Translations under genes and position numbers: made by a program
Notes under the pieces: model-generated
Told to the model about the DNA's origin: nothing
The model's database searches: none
Seen by the model: the letters and a program-made list of their open reading frames with translations, nothing else
From: an uncultured Bacteroidales bacterium
GTDB taxonomy: Bacteria; Bacteroidota; Bacteroidia; Bacteroidales; UBA932
Direction: 5' to 3'
Assembly (NCBI GenBank): GCA_946625485.1
Contig: CAMOTB010000002.1
Span: 1-60,610 of the forward strand
Length of the DNA stretch: 60,610 bases
Shown: piece after piece, positions 16,684 through 26,423 of the stretch
Layout of the letters: each line of letters opens with the position of its first letter
Position numbering within the stretch: the first letter of the stretch is position 1

Positions 16684-18867
16684 TCACCACTTGATCTGCA
16701 CCTTGACTCCGTCCGGCGAATTGTCGAAGCGGACGAGGCTGGTCTTGCTCTCTGCGTCCCATCCGGTTTCGTCCACGCATTCCTTGCCGTCGATCAACAC
16801 GCTCTTGGGGCGTGAGGGGAGCAAGATGCGGGAGACGTTGACCGTCTCCATCGGGCTCTTGGCCACATAGGAGAAACTCCGTCCTTTCTTGACGATGTCA
16901 TAGGCGCGGCTGGCGGCAGCCAGGATCTTGGGCGCCTTGCCGGCGGCCTTGACATTGTAGAAGAAACCTTGTGTGCCGGGGAGGATGTCCTTTTCCTTAT
17001 AGACGGGCAGCTCCGGATCGTAGAGGTCGATCAGCAGGCCGGACATCCGGTAAGGCTCCTGGTTGACGCTCTCGTCCAGGACGGCCACCAGCTCGTAGGG
17101 GCCGCGGGTCAGGCGGAAGTTGTTCTTATATTCCACGATGCCGCCGTCGACGGCGTACATCTTCTCCACGGCTTCCATCAGCCTGGCGTCGGCATCCGGA
17201 GTCATGACAAACTCCTTGGGGTCCTGACGCAGGATGCAGACAGCGCCTTCCCCCACGGGATAGACGCCTTCCTCGGCACCGGCGGGGATGCCCATCAGGC
17301 CAAAGAGGTGGTCAGCAGGGGCGGCGAAGTGGTTGTCGCCCGTATTCCACCATTCCTGGACGCTCTGGAAGGGATCGGTATCACGGCTGCAGTAGAGGAT
17401 GCGGCCGCCTTTCTTGACCCATTCCACGAGATGCGTGTGTGCCTCGGGGTCCATCGGCTTCATGTTGGAGTAGGTCATCACGAGGACCTTGACATCCTTG
17501 AGGGCCTTTTCGTAACCGACGTTCTCGATGTGGGTGATCCCGACCGGGATGCCCCGCTTCAGGATAGGCATCGCCATTCCGTAGAAGTTGCTCAACTGCG
17601 GGTCTTCGTAACCGGCATGGGTGGGGAAGCGCTGGAACATCAGGGAGTTGCCCATCAGGACACTGATCCCCTGCGTCCCGGAGAGCTTGTTCTCGGACAA
17701 GGGCATGTCGTTGAGCGTGCCGATCATCACCTGCATCATCGTGGAGTAGTCCTTGGGGATGCGGATCCGCTCCTCGCTGTCCGCACTCTTGCGGTACAGG
17801 CCTTCGTAGATGCGCTCCGGCCAGGGCATGACCTCGTAGTCAGCGATGTCGGGATAGAGCAACTGGGCCGTGAACGTGGCGTGATAGTTCTTCTTGTAGT
17901 CGACCCAGTCACGCGGCCAGTCTTCGATCGGGTCGGTCAGGAACCAGACCCTTCGCCCGGTCGGTGCGGTCATCGACTCCATGCAGCCGTATTCCAGGTA
18001 GGCGGTCTCGAAGGTGCGCTCCTTGCGGACCCCGTTGAAATAATCGGGCTCACGGGAGGTGCCGGTCCAGACCTGCGCGATGTAGCCGTCGATGCCGGGC
18101 ATCGAAGCCAGGCTCGCCTCGGGGCTGACGATATGCCACTGGGAATAGTTCAGCAGGGAATGGGTCGGGACATAGCATTTCACGTCCAGCCCCTTGGACT
18201 TGCCATACTCCTTGGCGAAGGAGGATACCTCGTCCAGCGCGCGGTAGTAAAGGTGGTACTTCAGTTTGCTGGAGAGGTAAGTGGCTTCAGGCGACTCGTG
18301 CTGCGGGCGCCAGGGACTCTTGTAGTAATCTTCCCACTCCCGCTTGAAAGCTTCGCTGTAGCCGCCCCAGCACCAGAATTCGGGCTCCTCGAAATAGAGG
18401 GCCTCCACGCCGGCGTCGATGACGCGTTTGATCTGGGTCTCTTTGAAGTACTTGAGGTAGTTGAGGCTCGGGACGATGTAGGGGACCATGCGGCCGTGCC
18501 AGATGGTGTCACCGCTGACGCGGACTTGGCCTTCGTCCAGGTGCATCTTCCCGTCCCATTTGCCCGTGAAATAGTCCTGGTAGCTGCCCCAAGCGATGCC
18601 GGTCATGAAATCGACCCGGTAGCCCCGGTCCCGCCAGGATTGGATCCTCTCCTCGACGGCGGAGCGGGCCCGGCGGCTGCGGTCGGAGGGATTGCCTCCG
18701 ACACCGTAGACCATCACGGCATCAGCCCGGTTGTCGATCGTGGGCTTCCAGGGCTGCGAAGACTGAAAGGTCGTCTTCACGCGATTGACGTCTTCGGCAT
18801 TCTGGGACACCGAGCACGCGGCCAGGCATCCCAGAGCCAGAAGACATAGAGGAAGGACTCTTTTCAT
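16684..18867 (-). CDS. Large lipoprotein, putative TIM-barrel glycoside hydrolase of unknown family
   Basis: I do not recognise a named family. The 727-residue product has a lipoprotein signal (LCLLALGCLAAC). The first half reads like a beta/alpha barrel: VMVYGVGG, GYRVDFMTG, then IKRVIDAGVEALYFEEPEFW, whose acidic residues are candidates for catalysis, and GLDVKCYVPTHS. The middle resembles the Rossmann-like domain following the barrel in GH42-type enzymes: VKVLVMTYSNMKPMDPEAHTHLVEWVKKGGRILY. The C terminus looks beta-rich (KSVLIDGKECV). It is the last gene of the GH76-containing locus, 4 bases after the DUF3823 gene, so it probably acts on the same glycan. The enzymatic role is an inference. 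Confidence 0.7.
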   Translation of the reverse strand: MKRVLPLCLLALGCLAACSVSQNAEDVNRVKTTFQSSQPWKPTIDNRADAVMVYGVGGNPSDRSRRARSAVEERIQSWRDRGYRVDFMTGIAWGSYQDYFTGKWDGKMHLDEGQVRVSGDTIWHGRMVPYIVPSLNYLKYFKETQIKRVIDAGVEALYFEEPEFWCWGGYSEAFKREWEDYYKSPWRPQHESPEATYLSSKLKYHLYYRALDEVSSFAKEYGKSKGLDVKCYVPTHSLLNYSQWHIVSPEASLASMPGIDGYIAQVWTGTSREPDYFNGVRKERTFETAYLEYGCMESMTAPTGRRVWFLTDPIEDWPRDWVDYKKNYHATFTAQLLYPDIADYEVMPWPERIYEGLYRKSADSEERIRIPKDYSTMMQVMIGTLNDMPLSENKLSGTQGISVLMGNSLMFQRFPTHAGYEDPQLSNFYGMAMPILKRGIPVGITHIENVGYEKALKDVKVLVMTYSNMKPMDPEAHTHLVEWVKKGGRILYCSRDTDPFQSVQEWWNTGDNHFAAPADHLFGLMGIPAGAEEGVYPVGEGAVCILRQDPKEFVMTPDADARLMEAVEKMYAVDGGIVEYKNNFRLTRGPYELVAVLDESVNQEPYRMSGLLIDLYDPELPVYKEKDILPGTQGFFYNVKAAGKAPKILAAASRAYDIVKKGRSFSYVAKSPMETVNVSRILLPSRPKSVLIDGKECVDETGWDAESKTSLVRFDNSPDGVKVQIKW

Positions 18868-18871
18868 CGCC

Positions 18872-19696
18872 TTAAGGGATATTGACTTCCTTCACTTCGG
18901 AGTAGTTGTAGCGGCGGTTGCCGGTACCGGCCGGAGTACCGTAATTGATACGGGCGGCGGCGCGGATGAAGACCTTGCGGCCCGGCCGGATCGTACCGTT
19001 GGAATGGATCGTGACGGGCTGTCCGAGCAAGTCCTCGAAGGCGGCGCCGGCATACTCGTTCACGCCGTTCCAGGAGGTATAGCTGTTGCCGGCTCCCAGG
19101 GTGTTGGAGTAGCTGACATACAAGCGGACATCCGTTACATTGGCCATGGCGTCGCTGTAGCCGCCCATCGGCTCGACCTTCTCGCGAAACTCGTCGCGGG
19201 TGACGGCACGGGTCACCTTGACCTGGGCCGTGATCTGGCCGCCGCTGACGACCGGCTCACCGACGATTTCGACGTTGAGGAAAGGCTGGACCTTGAATTC
19301 GACGTTGGTCGTACCCTTGATGTCGGTCGTGACCGATCCGTCCTCGATCAGTTCTCCGTCGGCAGTCTCGCGGACGATGGGGATGAACGGACCGTCCACG
19401 CGGATGTTGTAGTTGCCTTTGAAGATTCTGGTGTTGTGGTAGGTGCCGTCATCGCTGCAGTAAAAGTCCTGCGGAGTGACGTTGTCTCCGTAGCTGAGCT
19501 CGACGAGGCGGATCCGGATGCCGTTGGAGCTGGTCTCCGTCAGGACGGGGTTGCCGGTGGCGACATCCACGACCTTTACGTTGAGCGTCTCTTCCGGTGC
19601 GTCGTAGTTGTCCAGCTTGAAGAGGGAGCAGGACGAAAGACTCAGTACGAAGAATGCTCCCGCCAATGCATGCATTAGTATCTTTTTCATATTCAT
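18872..19696 (-). CDS. DUF3823 domain lipoprotein
   Basis: A 274-residue lipoprotein (LSLSSC) that follows SusD. The N-terminal domain has the DUF3823 pattern: LDNYDAPEETLNVKVVD, NGIRIRLVELSYGD, TPQDFYCSDDGTYHNTRIFKGNYNIRVDGPF. Proteins of this type sit after SusD in many Bacteroidota loci and are thought to be surface glycan-binding partners, though their exact job is not settled. The second half contains a beta-sandwich-like region ending FIRAAARINYG. Start either at 19696 or at the MKK methionine (19690). It lies 11 bases after SusD. Confidence 0.85.
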   Translation of the reverse strand: MNMKKILMHALAGAFFVLSLSSCSLFKLDNYDAPEETLNVKVVDVATGNPVLTETSSNGIRIRLVELSYGDNVTPQDFYCSDDGTYHNTRIFKGNYNIRVDGPFIPIVRETADGELIEDGSVTTDIKGTTNVEFKVQPFLNVEIVGEPVVSGGQITAQVKVTRAVTRDEFREKVEPMGGYSDAMANVTDVRLYVSYSNTLGAGNSYTSWNGVNEYAGAAFEDLLGQPVTIHSNGTIRPGRKVFIRAAARINYGTPAGTGNRRYNYSEVKEVNIP

Positions 19697-19707
19697 GGTC
19701 TCCTATA

Positions 19708-21780
19708 TTATCTGTTGGGCTGCTGGTCGATCACGTCGCTCTTGCTGACCTCTCCGCCAGGGATGGCGAAGTAGTAGTTGACAGGGGAGTAACTGAAGGT
19801 CTTGCGGTTGTCGAACGCAATGTCGAAGAACCATTTGCCAGCCTGGGTGGAATAGAATGAATGGAATCCCTGGAAAGCGAACTGCGAGCCGTCGCCGAAG
19901 GTATTCTTGTCCTTCCGGACGCCCCAGAAACCGTCGCGGTTGTCCTCGTCGAGGACTCTCCAGCGGCGCAGGTCCCACTTGGTCTTGTGCTCGTAGGCGA
20001 GTTCCTTGCGGCGCTCCTTGCGGACGATGTCGCGGCTCTCGTTGGTGCCGGCCAGTTTGACACTGATGACATTGGCACCGGCACGACGCTGGATCGCCTG
20101 GATGGATTCCGTCGCCACCTGCAGCATGTCGTCGCCCACGGGTGAAGGCTGGCCGGCGATGGAGAGTTCCACAGCGGCTTCGGCCGCCGCCAGCAGGACA
20201 TCGGCATAGCGCATCAGGATGAAGGGCTGGTCCGAACGGCCTTCTCCGATCTCACTGAGCGGACGCTCGGGATCAAGGTACTTGCGAAGGTACAGGCCCG
20301 TGAAGGTGGACTCGGCGTTGGAATAGAAGGGCCCATTCTCGCCGGCCGCGTTCATGGATACCTCCTGGCCCGTCTTCGGGTCGGTGAACTTGACGACCGG
20401 GTTGGAAGATCCGACGTTGCTGGCCAGATACAGGGTCCGGTTGTTGGCATCCGTATAAGCGGACAGGTGATAATACTGCTGGGAACGCTGCGAGTAGCTG
20501 TAGCTGGGCTTCAGCACCGGGATCGGGACGCTGCCGGTATAGACGCCGTCGCGGACCTCGATCACGTCCTTCTTGAATACGTCGCCCGGGAAGATGATGT
20601 ATGCCCGCAGACGCGGCTCAGCCGTCTTGAAGAAGTCCATCGGCGTATCATAGAGGAGATAGTTGCCGTTGGAGTGGGCCGTACCGTCCGTCGTGCGGAT
20701 GGTGCCGTCCGCATAGCGGTCGAAGCCGTCGAAGAGCTCCATGAAGTCCTCGGTGGGGCAGGTGCCGGCCGACAGCGGCATACGGTAGATCCAGGGCGAG
20801 CTGTAGGCGTCCAGTCCGTGGGACAGGGTCGGATAGGAGTACTCCTTGACCAGGATGTTCTCGGGGCTGGAGAGATCGCGCCACATGTCATTCATGTTGT
20901 TGTATTGGGCTTCGCGGTCGCCCTCGACCCATTTCTTCATGTATAGGGAATACTTGCCGGAAGCGATCACTTCCTTGGCGGCCTTGTACGCTTCGGCGAA
21001 ATACTTGTTGGAGCAGGCCTGCCACTCATTCTCGGCAAAGCCGATCACGCGGACGCCGGTCTTCTCGCCCAGTCCGGTAAGGCGGCCGGTCACCTGCTCG
21101 TTGTACTTGGCGACGGAGCCGGCATACAGCATGGCTTCGGCCTTGAAGGCCAGGGCGGCGTACTTGTTGGGCGTATCGGTGAAAGTGGAGGATGCCGGCA
21201 GCAGGCTGACGGCCATATCCCAGTCTTCGAGGATGAAGTCCCAGGTGTCCTTCTCGGAGGAACGGGCTACTTCGATGTCGCCATCGAAGGGATAGGTGAT
21301 CTCGTTTTTGACGATAGGTACGCCCCCGAAACGGCGGGCCATCTGCGTGTAGGCATAGGCCCGGACGAAATACCCTTGCCCGAGGAACTCGTTGTAGGTG
21401 AGTTCGGGATAGTTCTCCTTGTAGTTGGGGAGATTCTCGATGAGGTGGTTGGCGTCGCGGATCAGGACGAAGGCCTTGCCCCACCAGGGCGTGTCTTCGT
21501 TTACGAACGAAGCGCAGATGCCGTCACGGTTGAGGGCTTCGCCGGTTCCTTCGATACCGAGGCTTCCGAGCCAGGAGTTGCCGTTGAAGCCCCACTGGGC
21601 CATGTACTTGAACTCTTCCCAAGGCATCTGGCTGTATAGCCGGGACAGGTAAATGGACATGCCGGCCTGGTTGGACAGCAGGGAGTCGTCGGAGACGATG
21701 TTCTTCGGCGGGATATCCAGGCTGACGCAGGCCGTCGCTGCGAAGAGCGTGAAAATCAAAGTGTAGAATATCTTTTTCAT
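19708..21780 (-). CDS. SusD/RagB-family lipoprotein (GH76 locus)
   Basis: Surface lipoprotein partner of the upstream SusC. MKKIFYTLIFTLFAATAC is the lipoprotein signal. Family features include AFVLIRDANHLIENLPNYKENYPELTYNEFLGQGYFVRAYAYTQMARRFGGVPIV and FILMRYADVLLAAAEAAVEL, with IVRKERRKELAYEHKTKWDLRRW near the C terminus. At 691 residues it is long for SusD. The ATG at 21780 is chosen over the in-frame ATG at 21795 because GGAG lies about 10 bases upstream, an unusual Shine-Dalgarno match for this phylum; the SusC stop is 16 bases before. Confidence 0.92.
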   Translation of the reverse strand: MKKIFYTLIFTLFAATACVSLDIPPKNIVSDDSLLSNQAGMSIYLSRLYSQMPWEEFKYMAQWGFNGNSWLGSLGIEGTGEALNRDGICASFVNEDTPWWGKAFVLIRDANHLIENLPNYKENYPELTYNEFLGQGYFVRAYAYTQMARRFGGVPIVKNEITYPFDGDIEVARSSEKDTWDFILEDWDMAVSLLPASSTFTDTPNKYAALAFKAEAMLYAGSVAKYNEQVTGRLTGLGEKTGVRVIGFAENEWQACSNKYFAEAYKAAKEVIASGKYSLYMKKWVEGDREAQYNNMNDMWRDLSSPENILVKEYSYPTLSHGLDAYSSPWIYRMPLSAGTCPTEDFMELFDGFDRYADGTIRTTDGTAHSNGNYLLYDTPMDFFKTAEPRLRAYIIFPGDVFKKDVIEVRDGVYTGSVPIPVLKPSYSYSQRSQQYYHLSAYTDANNRTLYLASNVGSSNPVVKFTDPKTGQEVSMNAAGENGPFYSNAESTFTGLYLRKYLDPERPLSEIGEGRSDQPFILMRYADVLLAAAEAAVELSIAGQPSPVGDDMLQVATESIQAIQRRAGANVISVKLAGTNESRDIVRKERRKELAYEHKTKWDLRRWRVLDEDNRDGFWGVRKDKNTFGDGSQFAFQGFHSFYSTQAGKWFFDIAFDNRKTFSYSPVNYYFAIPGGEVSKSDVIDQQPNR

Positions 21781-21796
21781 ACTGCTGATCTCCATA

Positions 21797-24700
21797 CTAG
21801 AAGTTGATGTTAAGACCGATCGTGTAGGACTTGTTCAGCGGGTAGAGACGGCCGTAGGAGTCGGCCGGGTGCTCCGGGTCGATGTACTTGACCTTCGTCC
21901 AGGTGAGAGGGTTGTAGGCATTGGCATAGATCCGCAGCCCCAGAGTCTTGAAGGCCGGGATCTTCGGCAGGGTGTAGCCGATCTCGACGGACTTCAGACG
22001 CAGGTAGTTGACGGGCTGCGTGTTGAAATCACTGTTGGCGTATGCGGAGTTGCCGCCGAAGGCATAGGTGCCGGGGATCCACTTGAGGGACTGGTCATAG
22101 ACATCGACATAGTCCTCCGTCTCCGGATGCCAGCGATCCCAGAACTGCTCTAGCATACCGCCGCCGTGCTGGCCCCAGACGCCGAGTTGCGGTTCGCCGA
22201 ACTGTACGCTGCCGAGGGCGGAACCCTGGAAGAGGATGCTGAAGTCGAGGCTCTTCCAGCCGCCGTCGATCGCCAGGGAGTAGTTGAGCCAGGGGGTCTG
22301 GTCGAAGGTGTACGGGTGGATGTCGTTGCTGTCAATGCGGCCGTCCTCGTTCCAGTCCAGATACTTGAAGTCGCCGGGCTTGGTGCCGTTGGACTTGTAC
22401 ATGTCGTAGGTCCAGATGTCTTCCCAGCTGGTGAACTGGCCTGCGGTCTCATAGCCGAACACGACGCCCTGGTAACGGTTGTTCATGTTGTCGTTGCGCC
22501 AACGGTCGTAGGAGTTGCCGAACTGTTCCGGCGTGCGCTGGACGTAAGTCAGCCACTTGTTGCGGGTGATGGACATCATCGCCTTGGCCTGGTAGCGGAA
22601 GTCTCCGATGCGGTTGCGGTGGCTCAGCTCCAGCTCAAAGCCCATGTGGCTGTCGCTGTTGGCGTTGAAGTTCGGTGCGGTGGCACCCACGATGGTCGGG
22701 ACCTCCGAATTCATGCGTGCGTACAGGCCGGTCCGGAGGCGGTGGAAGTAGTCAAAAGTGATGCCAAACAGACCGTCCCAAGCCTCGAAATCGACACCGA
22801 CGTTGAAGGTCTTGTTGGTGTACCAGGTGATGTCCTTGTTGGCCAGGGCCAGCGGTGTGGCGCTCATGACCCAGGAACCCAGATAGTAAACGGGACCGTA
22901 GCCGGTGTAATAACCGTTGTCTGACAGGTTGGCGGCGGGATAGGTGTAGCCGGTGGCCCACTCGTAGTCGGAGCCGTCGTAACCGGTCTCACCGTAGCTG
23001 ACGCGGAATTTCAACTGATTGATGAAGCTCAGCGCGCCGTCCTTGAACCAAGGCTCCTGTGAGACTCTCCACGCAGCGGAGACCGAGGGGAAGAAGCCCC
23101 ACTGGTGGCCCGGATAGAAACGGGAAGACGCGTCGTAGCGGAACTGGCCTTCGATCAGGTAACGCTCGTCGTAGTTGTAGTTGAGACGTCCGATCAGGGA
23201 CCGGTAAGAGTATTCATACAGCGCGCCCTGAGAGACTTGGTGGTCTTCAGCGGTCAGGCCGGTGAAGTACGGGGTGGCAAAGGCGAGGTTGCCGAATCCG
23301 GTGAATCCGTTGGCATCCTTCTTCTGGATTTCCCAGCCGGTCATGGCGCCGATCCTGTGCTTGCCGAACTGGCGGTCATAGTTGAGGATCGCCTGGAGCA
23401 TGAGGTTCCGGTAGGTGTTGTCCGTGCGGGTCAGCTGGCTGGGGGAGGAGGCGGCGTACAACTTCGTGTCATAGGAGTCCGTTTCTGCGTTGTAGGCGTA
23501 CTGATAGTATTCCTTACGGTACTTCTCGTACTGGTTGAAGCGGAAGTCATAGCTCGCCATTCCCTTGATTGAAAGTCCCTTGAGGACATCGGTCAGCGTA
23601 CCGAAATCATAGGTAAGGGAGGCGTTGGCGTTGAAGTTCTTGTTGTTGTTGGTCCGGTGTCCGGAAATGTCGGAGTAGATACGGGCGACGGAGTTCCAGT
23701 CCAGTTCGAGATCCTGGTAGTTGAGCATCGTCTGCTCCGGATCGGCATACGCCTTCCAGATGGTGCTCTGCTTCCACCAGTAGCGGATGATCAGCTCCGG
23801 ATCGTCAATCGGGTTGTGAAGGTCTTCCGCATAACCGGAGAGGTTGAGATTGAACTTCATCCCGTCGAAGAGCTCGGAAGTGACATTCGCGCGCAGGTTG
23901 TATTTGTTGTAGTTGGTGTCGCCGCTCTTCCAGAAACCTTCCTGGAAGAAATAGCCCAGACCTACGTAGAACTGCGTCTTCTCGCTGCCGCCGCTGATGG
24001 AAACATCGTGGCGGCTCTGCGGGGCGATGTTCTGGATGATGAGGTCGTTCCAGTTGGTGCCGGTGAGCTTGCCGCTGCGGTATTGCTCGACCACTTCCTC
24101 CGGGAATTCGCCGACACCGCCTTCGAAGCCGCCCCGGTTGCGCTCGTTGACAAGCAGGACCGAGTTGAGGGCGCTCATCTGGCGGGGCAGGCTGGCCGGC
24201 GTCTGGAAGGTGTAGCTTCCGTCATAGCTGACGCGGGTCTTGCCGGCTTGTCCGGCCTTCGTCGTGACGAGGATGACACCGTTACCGCCCCGGAGGCCGT
24301 AGATGGAAGCGGCGGCATCCTTCAAGACGGAGACGTTCTCGATATCCGAAGGGGAGAGACGCTGGAAGTCCGCGATCTCACGCGGCGTGCCGTCGATGAC
24401 GACGAGCGGGCTGCCAAGTCCGCGGATATCCATGGATGCGGCATACTGGCCCGGTTCGGCCGTCCGCTGCCAGACACGTACGCCGGCCACGCGGCCCGTC
24501 AGCATGTTCTGGGGGTTCTCCGTTTTGGTTTTGATCATCTGGTCGCCGCCTACGGCTGCAATGGCGCCGGTCAGGGAACCGCGCTTCTGGGTGCCGTAAC
24601 CCACGACCACGACGCTTTCAAGGAAGGTATTGTCCTCGGCGAGGACCACGTTGATGACGCCCCGGCCGTTGACGGGGATCGCTTGGGAGGCCATACCGAC

Positions 24701-24931
24701 GGAGGAGAACTCCAGAATGGCGTCGGCGGGTACCGTGATGCTGTATTTTCCGTCCAGGTCTGTCGGAACACCCGTCGTGGAGCCTTGGGCGATGACGCTG
24801 GCTCCGATGACCGGCTGTCCGGACTGGTCGGAGACGACACCGGAGACCGTGACCCGGTTTTGGGCAAATGAGAGTGTGCCGGCCAGGATCAGCCACAACA
24901 CGCTCATCAGTTTTACAATACGTTTGTTCAT
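21797..24931 (-). CDS. SusC/RagA-family TonB-dependent transporter (GH76 locus)
   Basis: Outer-membrane oligosaccharide importer of 1044 residues. Signal peptide to about residue 24, carboxypeptidase-regulatory-like domain (VSGVVSDQSGQPVIGASV), the VVVVGYGTQKRGSLTGAIAAV region, the plug with NVSVLKDAAASIYGLRGGNGVI, then a barrel ending YTIGLNINF with the expected terminal Phe. It pairs with the following SusD. In this locus the SusC/D pair comes fourth and fifth, after three accessory genes, whereas they usually lead. The GH76 neighbour suggests alpha-mannan fragments as cargo. Confidence 0.95.
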   Translation of the reverse strand: MNKRIVKLMSVLWLILAGTLSFAQNRVTVSGVVSDQSGQPVIGASVIAQGSTTGVPTDLDGKYSITVPADAILEFSSVGMASQAIPVNGRGVINVVLAEDNTFLESVVVVGYGTQKRGSLTGAIAAVGGDQMIKTKTENPQNMLTGRVAGVRVWQRTAEPGQYAASMDIRGLGSPLVVIDGTPREIADFQRLSPSDIENVSVLKDAAASIYGLRGGNGVILVTTKAGQAGKTRVSYDGSYTFQTPASLPRQMSALNSVLLVNERNRGGFEGGVGEFPEEVVEQYRSGKLTGTNWNDLIIQNIAPQSRHDVSISGGSEKTQFYVGLGYFFQEGFWKSGDTNYNKYNLRANVTSELFDGMKFNLNLSGYAEDLHNPIDDPELIIRYWWKQSTIWKAYADPEQTMLNYQDLELDWNSVARIYSDISGHRTNNNKNFNANASLTYDFGTLTDVLKGLSIKGMASYDFRFNQYEKYRKEYYQYAYNAETDSYDTKLYAASSPSQLTRTDNTYRNLMLQAILNYDRQFGKHRIGAMTGWEIQKKDANGFTGFGNLAFATPYFTGLTAEDHQVSQGALYEYSYRSLIGRLNYNYDERYLIEGQFRYDASSRFYPGHQWGFFPSVSAAWRVSQEPWFKDGALSFINQLKFRVSYGETGYDGSDYEWATGYTYPAANLSDNGYYTGYGPVYYLGSWVMSATPLALANKDITWYTNKTFNVGVDFEAWDGLFGITFDYFHRLRTGLYARMNSEVPTIVGATAPNFNANSDSHMGFELELSHRNRIGDFRYQAKAMMSITRNKWLTYVQRTPEQFGNSYDRWRNDNMNNRYQGVVFGYETAGQFTSWEDIWTYDMYKSNGTKPGDFKYLDWNEDGRIDSNDIHPYTFDQTPWLNYSLAIDGGWKSLDFSILFQGSALGSVQFGEPQLGVWGQHGGGMLEQFWDRWHPETEDYVDVYDQSLKWIPGTYAFGGNSAYANSDFNTQPVNYLRLKSVEIGYTLPKIPAFKTLGLRIYANAYNPLTWTKVKYIDPEHPADSYGRLYPLNKSYTIGLNINF

Positions 24932-24945
24932 ATTGCCGTTTGGTA

Positions 24946-26409
24946 TTATTGTTTATTTTCAATCAGATGCTTGGCCAGTACCGCGTATTCTGCGGCAAAG
25001 GCGAAGGTGAACATTCCTTCCACGTTGTTGCGGGAACGGTCTACGTTCCATCCGGCCAGCAGGCTGGAGGGGAGCATGTCCTTGTACAGGTAGTTCTCCC
25101 AAGCGTAGTCCAGGTTGTCCTGGAAGGACTTGAGAGGTTTCTGCGCTCCGCTATAGGCGGGGTATGCGGCGGCATAGCCGCGCATCAGGACGCCGTTGAA
25201 CCAGTTGTTGAAGCCGGAGATGTCGTAGGTATAGAGCCCTTGCTTGACCGTGCCGAGCTTGGCAAAGTAGCCGAAACTCTTGTCGGTGAGCGCCTTCAGG
25301 TCATCCAGATACTGGGTGTCCTTGGTGACGCGGTACAAGTCGGCTGCCCCGGAGAGCATCGTCCCGCTGTTGTAGCTGAAAGCCGGTCCCACCCGGTCGT
25401 AGAGCGGCGTGTGCTTGCGGTATTGCTGACCGTCCACCGTCTCGTACTCGGGTTTGCCGCCACCGCTGCGGTAGCCGCCCATCATGTCGTCATAGACGCC
25501 GTCCGGGCGCAGCAGATGACTCTTCTGCCAGCGATAGACCTTGACCGCCCATTCCAGGTAGGCGTCGGCCTTGCGCATCGTTTTCTTCGAGCGGGTACCG
25601 TCCGGGTTTACGATGCCGAAGGTGACCGTATTGTCTTTGCCGGCATAGATTTCTGCCAGGGCGACGAGCGGGCTGACCATCGGGCCGTTGCTGCAGGCAT
25701 GTTTGGTGACGTAGCCCGGCCCCCAGGGGATGCCGCCGTTCTCTTGTCCGGCTGCGTCGAGGGTGGTGTCCCATCCGTCCATGACGTAGGCGGTCAACGA
25801 TTCGGCTTCAGTCAGGAAGCGGGACTGGCCTGTCACCTTCCAGGCGCCGATCAGTTCGCGGACCAGCCACATCTGGTCGTCATAGACGTTGAGGACACCG
25901 CTCACGTCGGCCGTTCCGGGCCCCTCGCCGCGGTTGACTGCGTAAGGATGCCAGGTCGCCGTCTGGGTGTACGAAGTCAGCGTCAGGGTCCCTTTGTAGA
26001 ACTGGGCTCCTTCGTACAACTTGTCCAGCTGCGTGCAGAAGTGGGCGAACTTTTGCTCGTACAGGCTGCTTTCGCCGGCTTCTTTCTGCAGCTGCAACGC
26101 TTCCAGGATGGCGACAGTCGCTTCGATGGCCGAGGTGTACATCCAGATGCTGCCAGTCTCGGAGGAACGGCTCCCGCTGTACGGATTGTAGTAGCGTGAC
26201 ATCTTGCTGCCCTCGAAGTAGTTATCGAAGGCGGCGTCGGCCAGCGTGATGGCCCTGCGTAGGTTGGCGCCCGGCGTTCCGGCGGTTTCGGCCGGCGTGA
26301 CGGGTTTCTCTTTTCCGGACTCCGGATCGGACGGTTTGTCCGAGCAGCTCCCGGCCGTCAGGATGACGGTCAGCAGGGTGGATGACAACAGGGTAAGGAA
26401 TTCTTTCAT
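24946..26409 (-). CDS. GH76-like alpha-1,6-mannanase lipoprotein
   Basis: A 487-residue lipoprotein (ILTAGSC). GH76 enzymes are endo-alpha-1,6-mannanases that cut the backbone of fungal mannan. The (alpha/alpha)6 barrel signature is present: GSIWMYTSAIEATVAILEAL, the catalytic aspartate pair in LNVYDDQMWLVRELI (D177, D178), GIPWGPGYVTKHACSNGP, and FSYNSGTMLSGAADLYRVT. The doublet is followed by MWL where MWW is common. It is third in its operon, 14 bases from each neighbour, and supports alpha-mannan as the substrate of this locus. Confidence 0.85.
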   Translation of the reverse strand: MKEFLTLLSSTLLTVILTAGSCSDKPSDPESGKEKPVTPAETAGTPGANLRRAITLADAAFDNYFEGSKMSRYYNPYSGSRSSETGSIWMYTSAIEATVAILEALQLQKEAGESSLYEQKFAHFCTQLDKLYEGAQFYKGTLTLTSYTQTATWHPYAVNRGEGPGTADVSGVLNVYDDQMWLVRELIGAWKVTGQSRFLTEAESLTAYVMDGWDTTLDAAGQENGGIPWGPGYVTKHACSNGPMVSPLVALAEIYAGKDNTVTFGIVNPDGTRSKKTMRKADAYLEWAVKVYRWQKSHLLRPDGVYDDMMGGYRSGGGKPEYETVDGQQYRKHTPLYDRVGPAFSYNSGTMLSGAADLYRVTKDTQYLDDLKALTDKSFGYFAKLGTVKQGLYTYDISGFNNWFNGVLMRGYAAAYPAYSGAQKPLKSFQDNLDYAWENYLYKDMLPSSLLAGWNVDRSRNNVEGMFTFAFAAEYAVLAKHLIENKQ

Positions 26410-26423
26410 CAGTCAGAGTCGGA

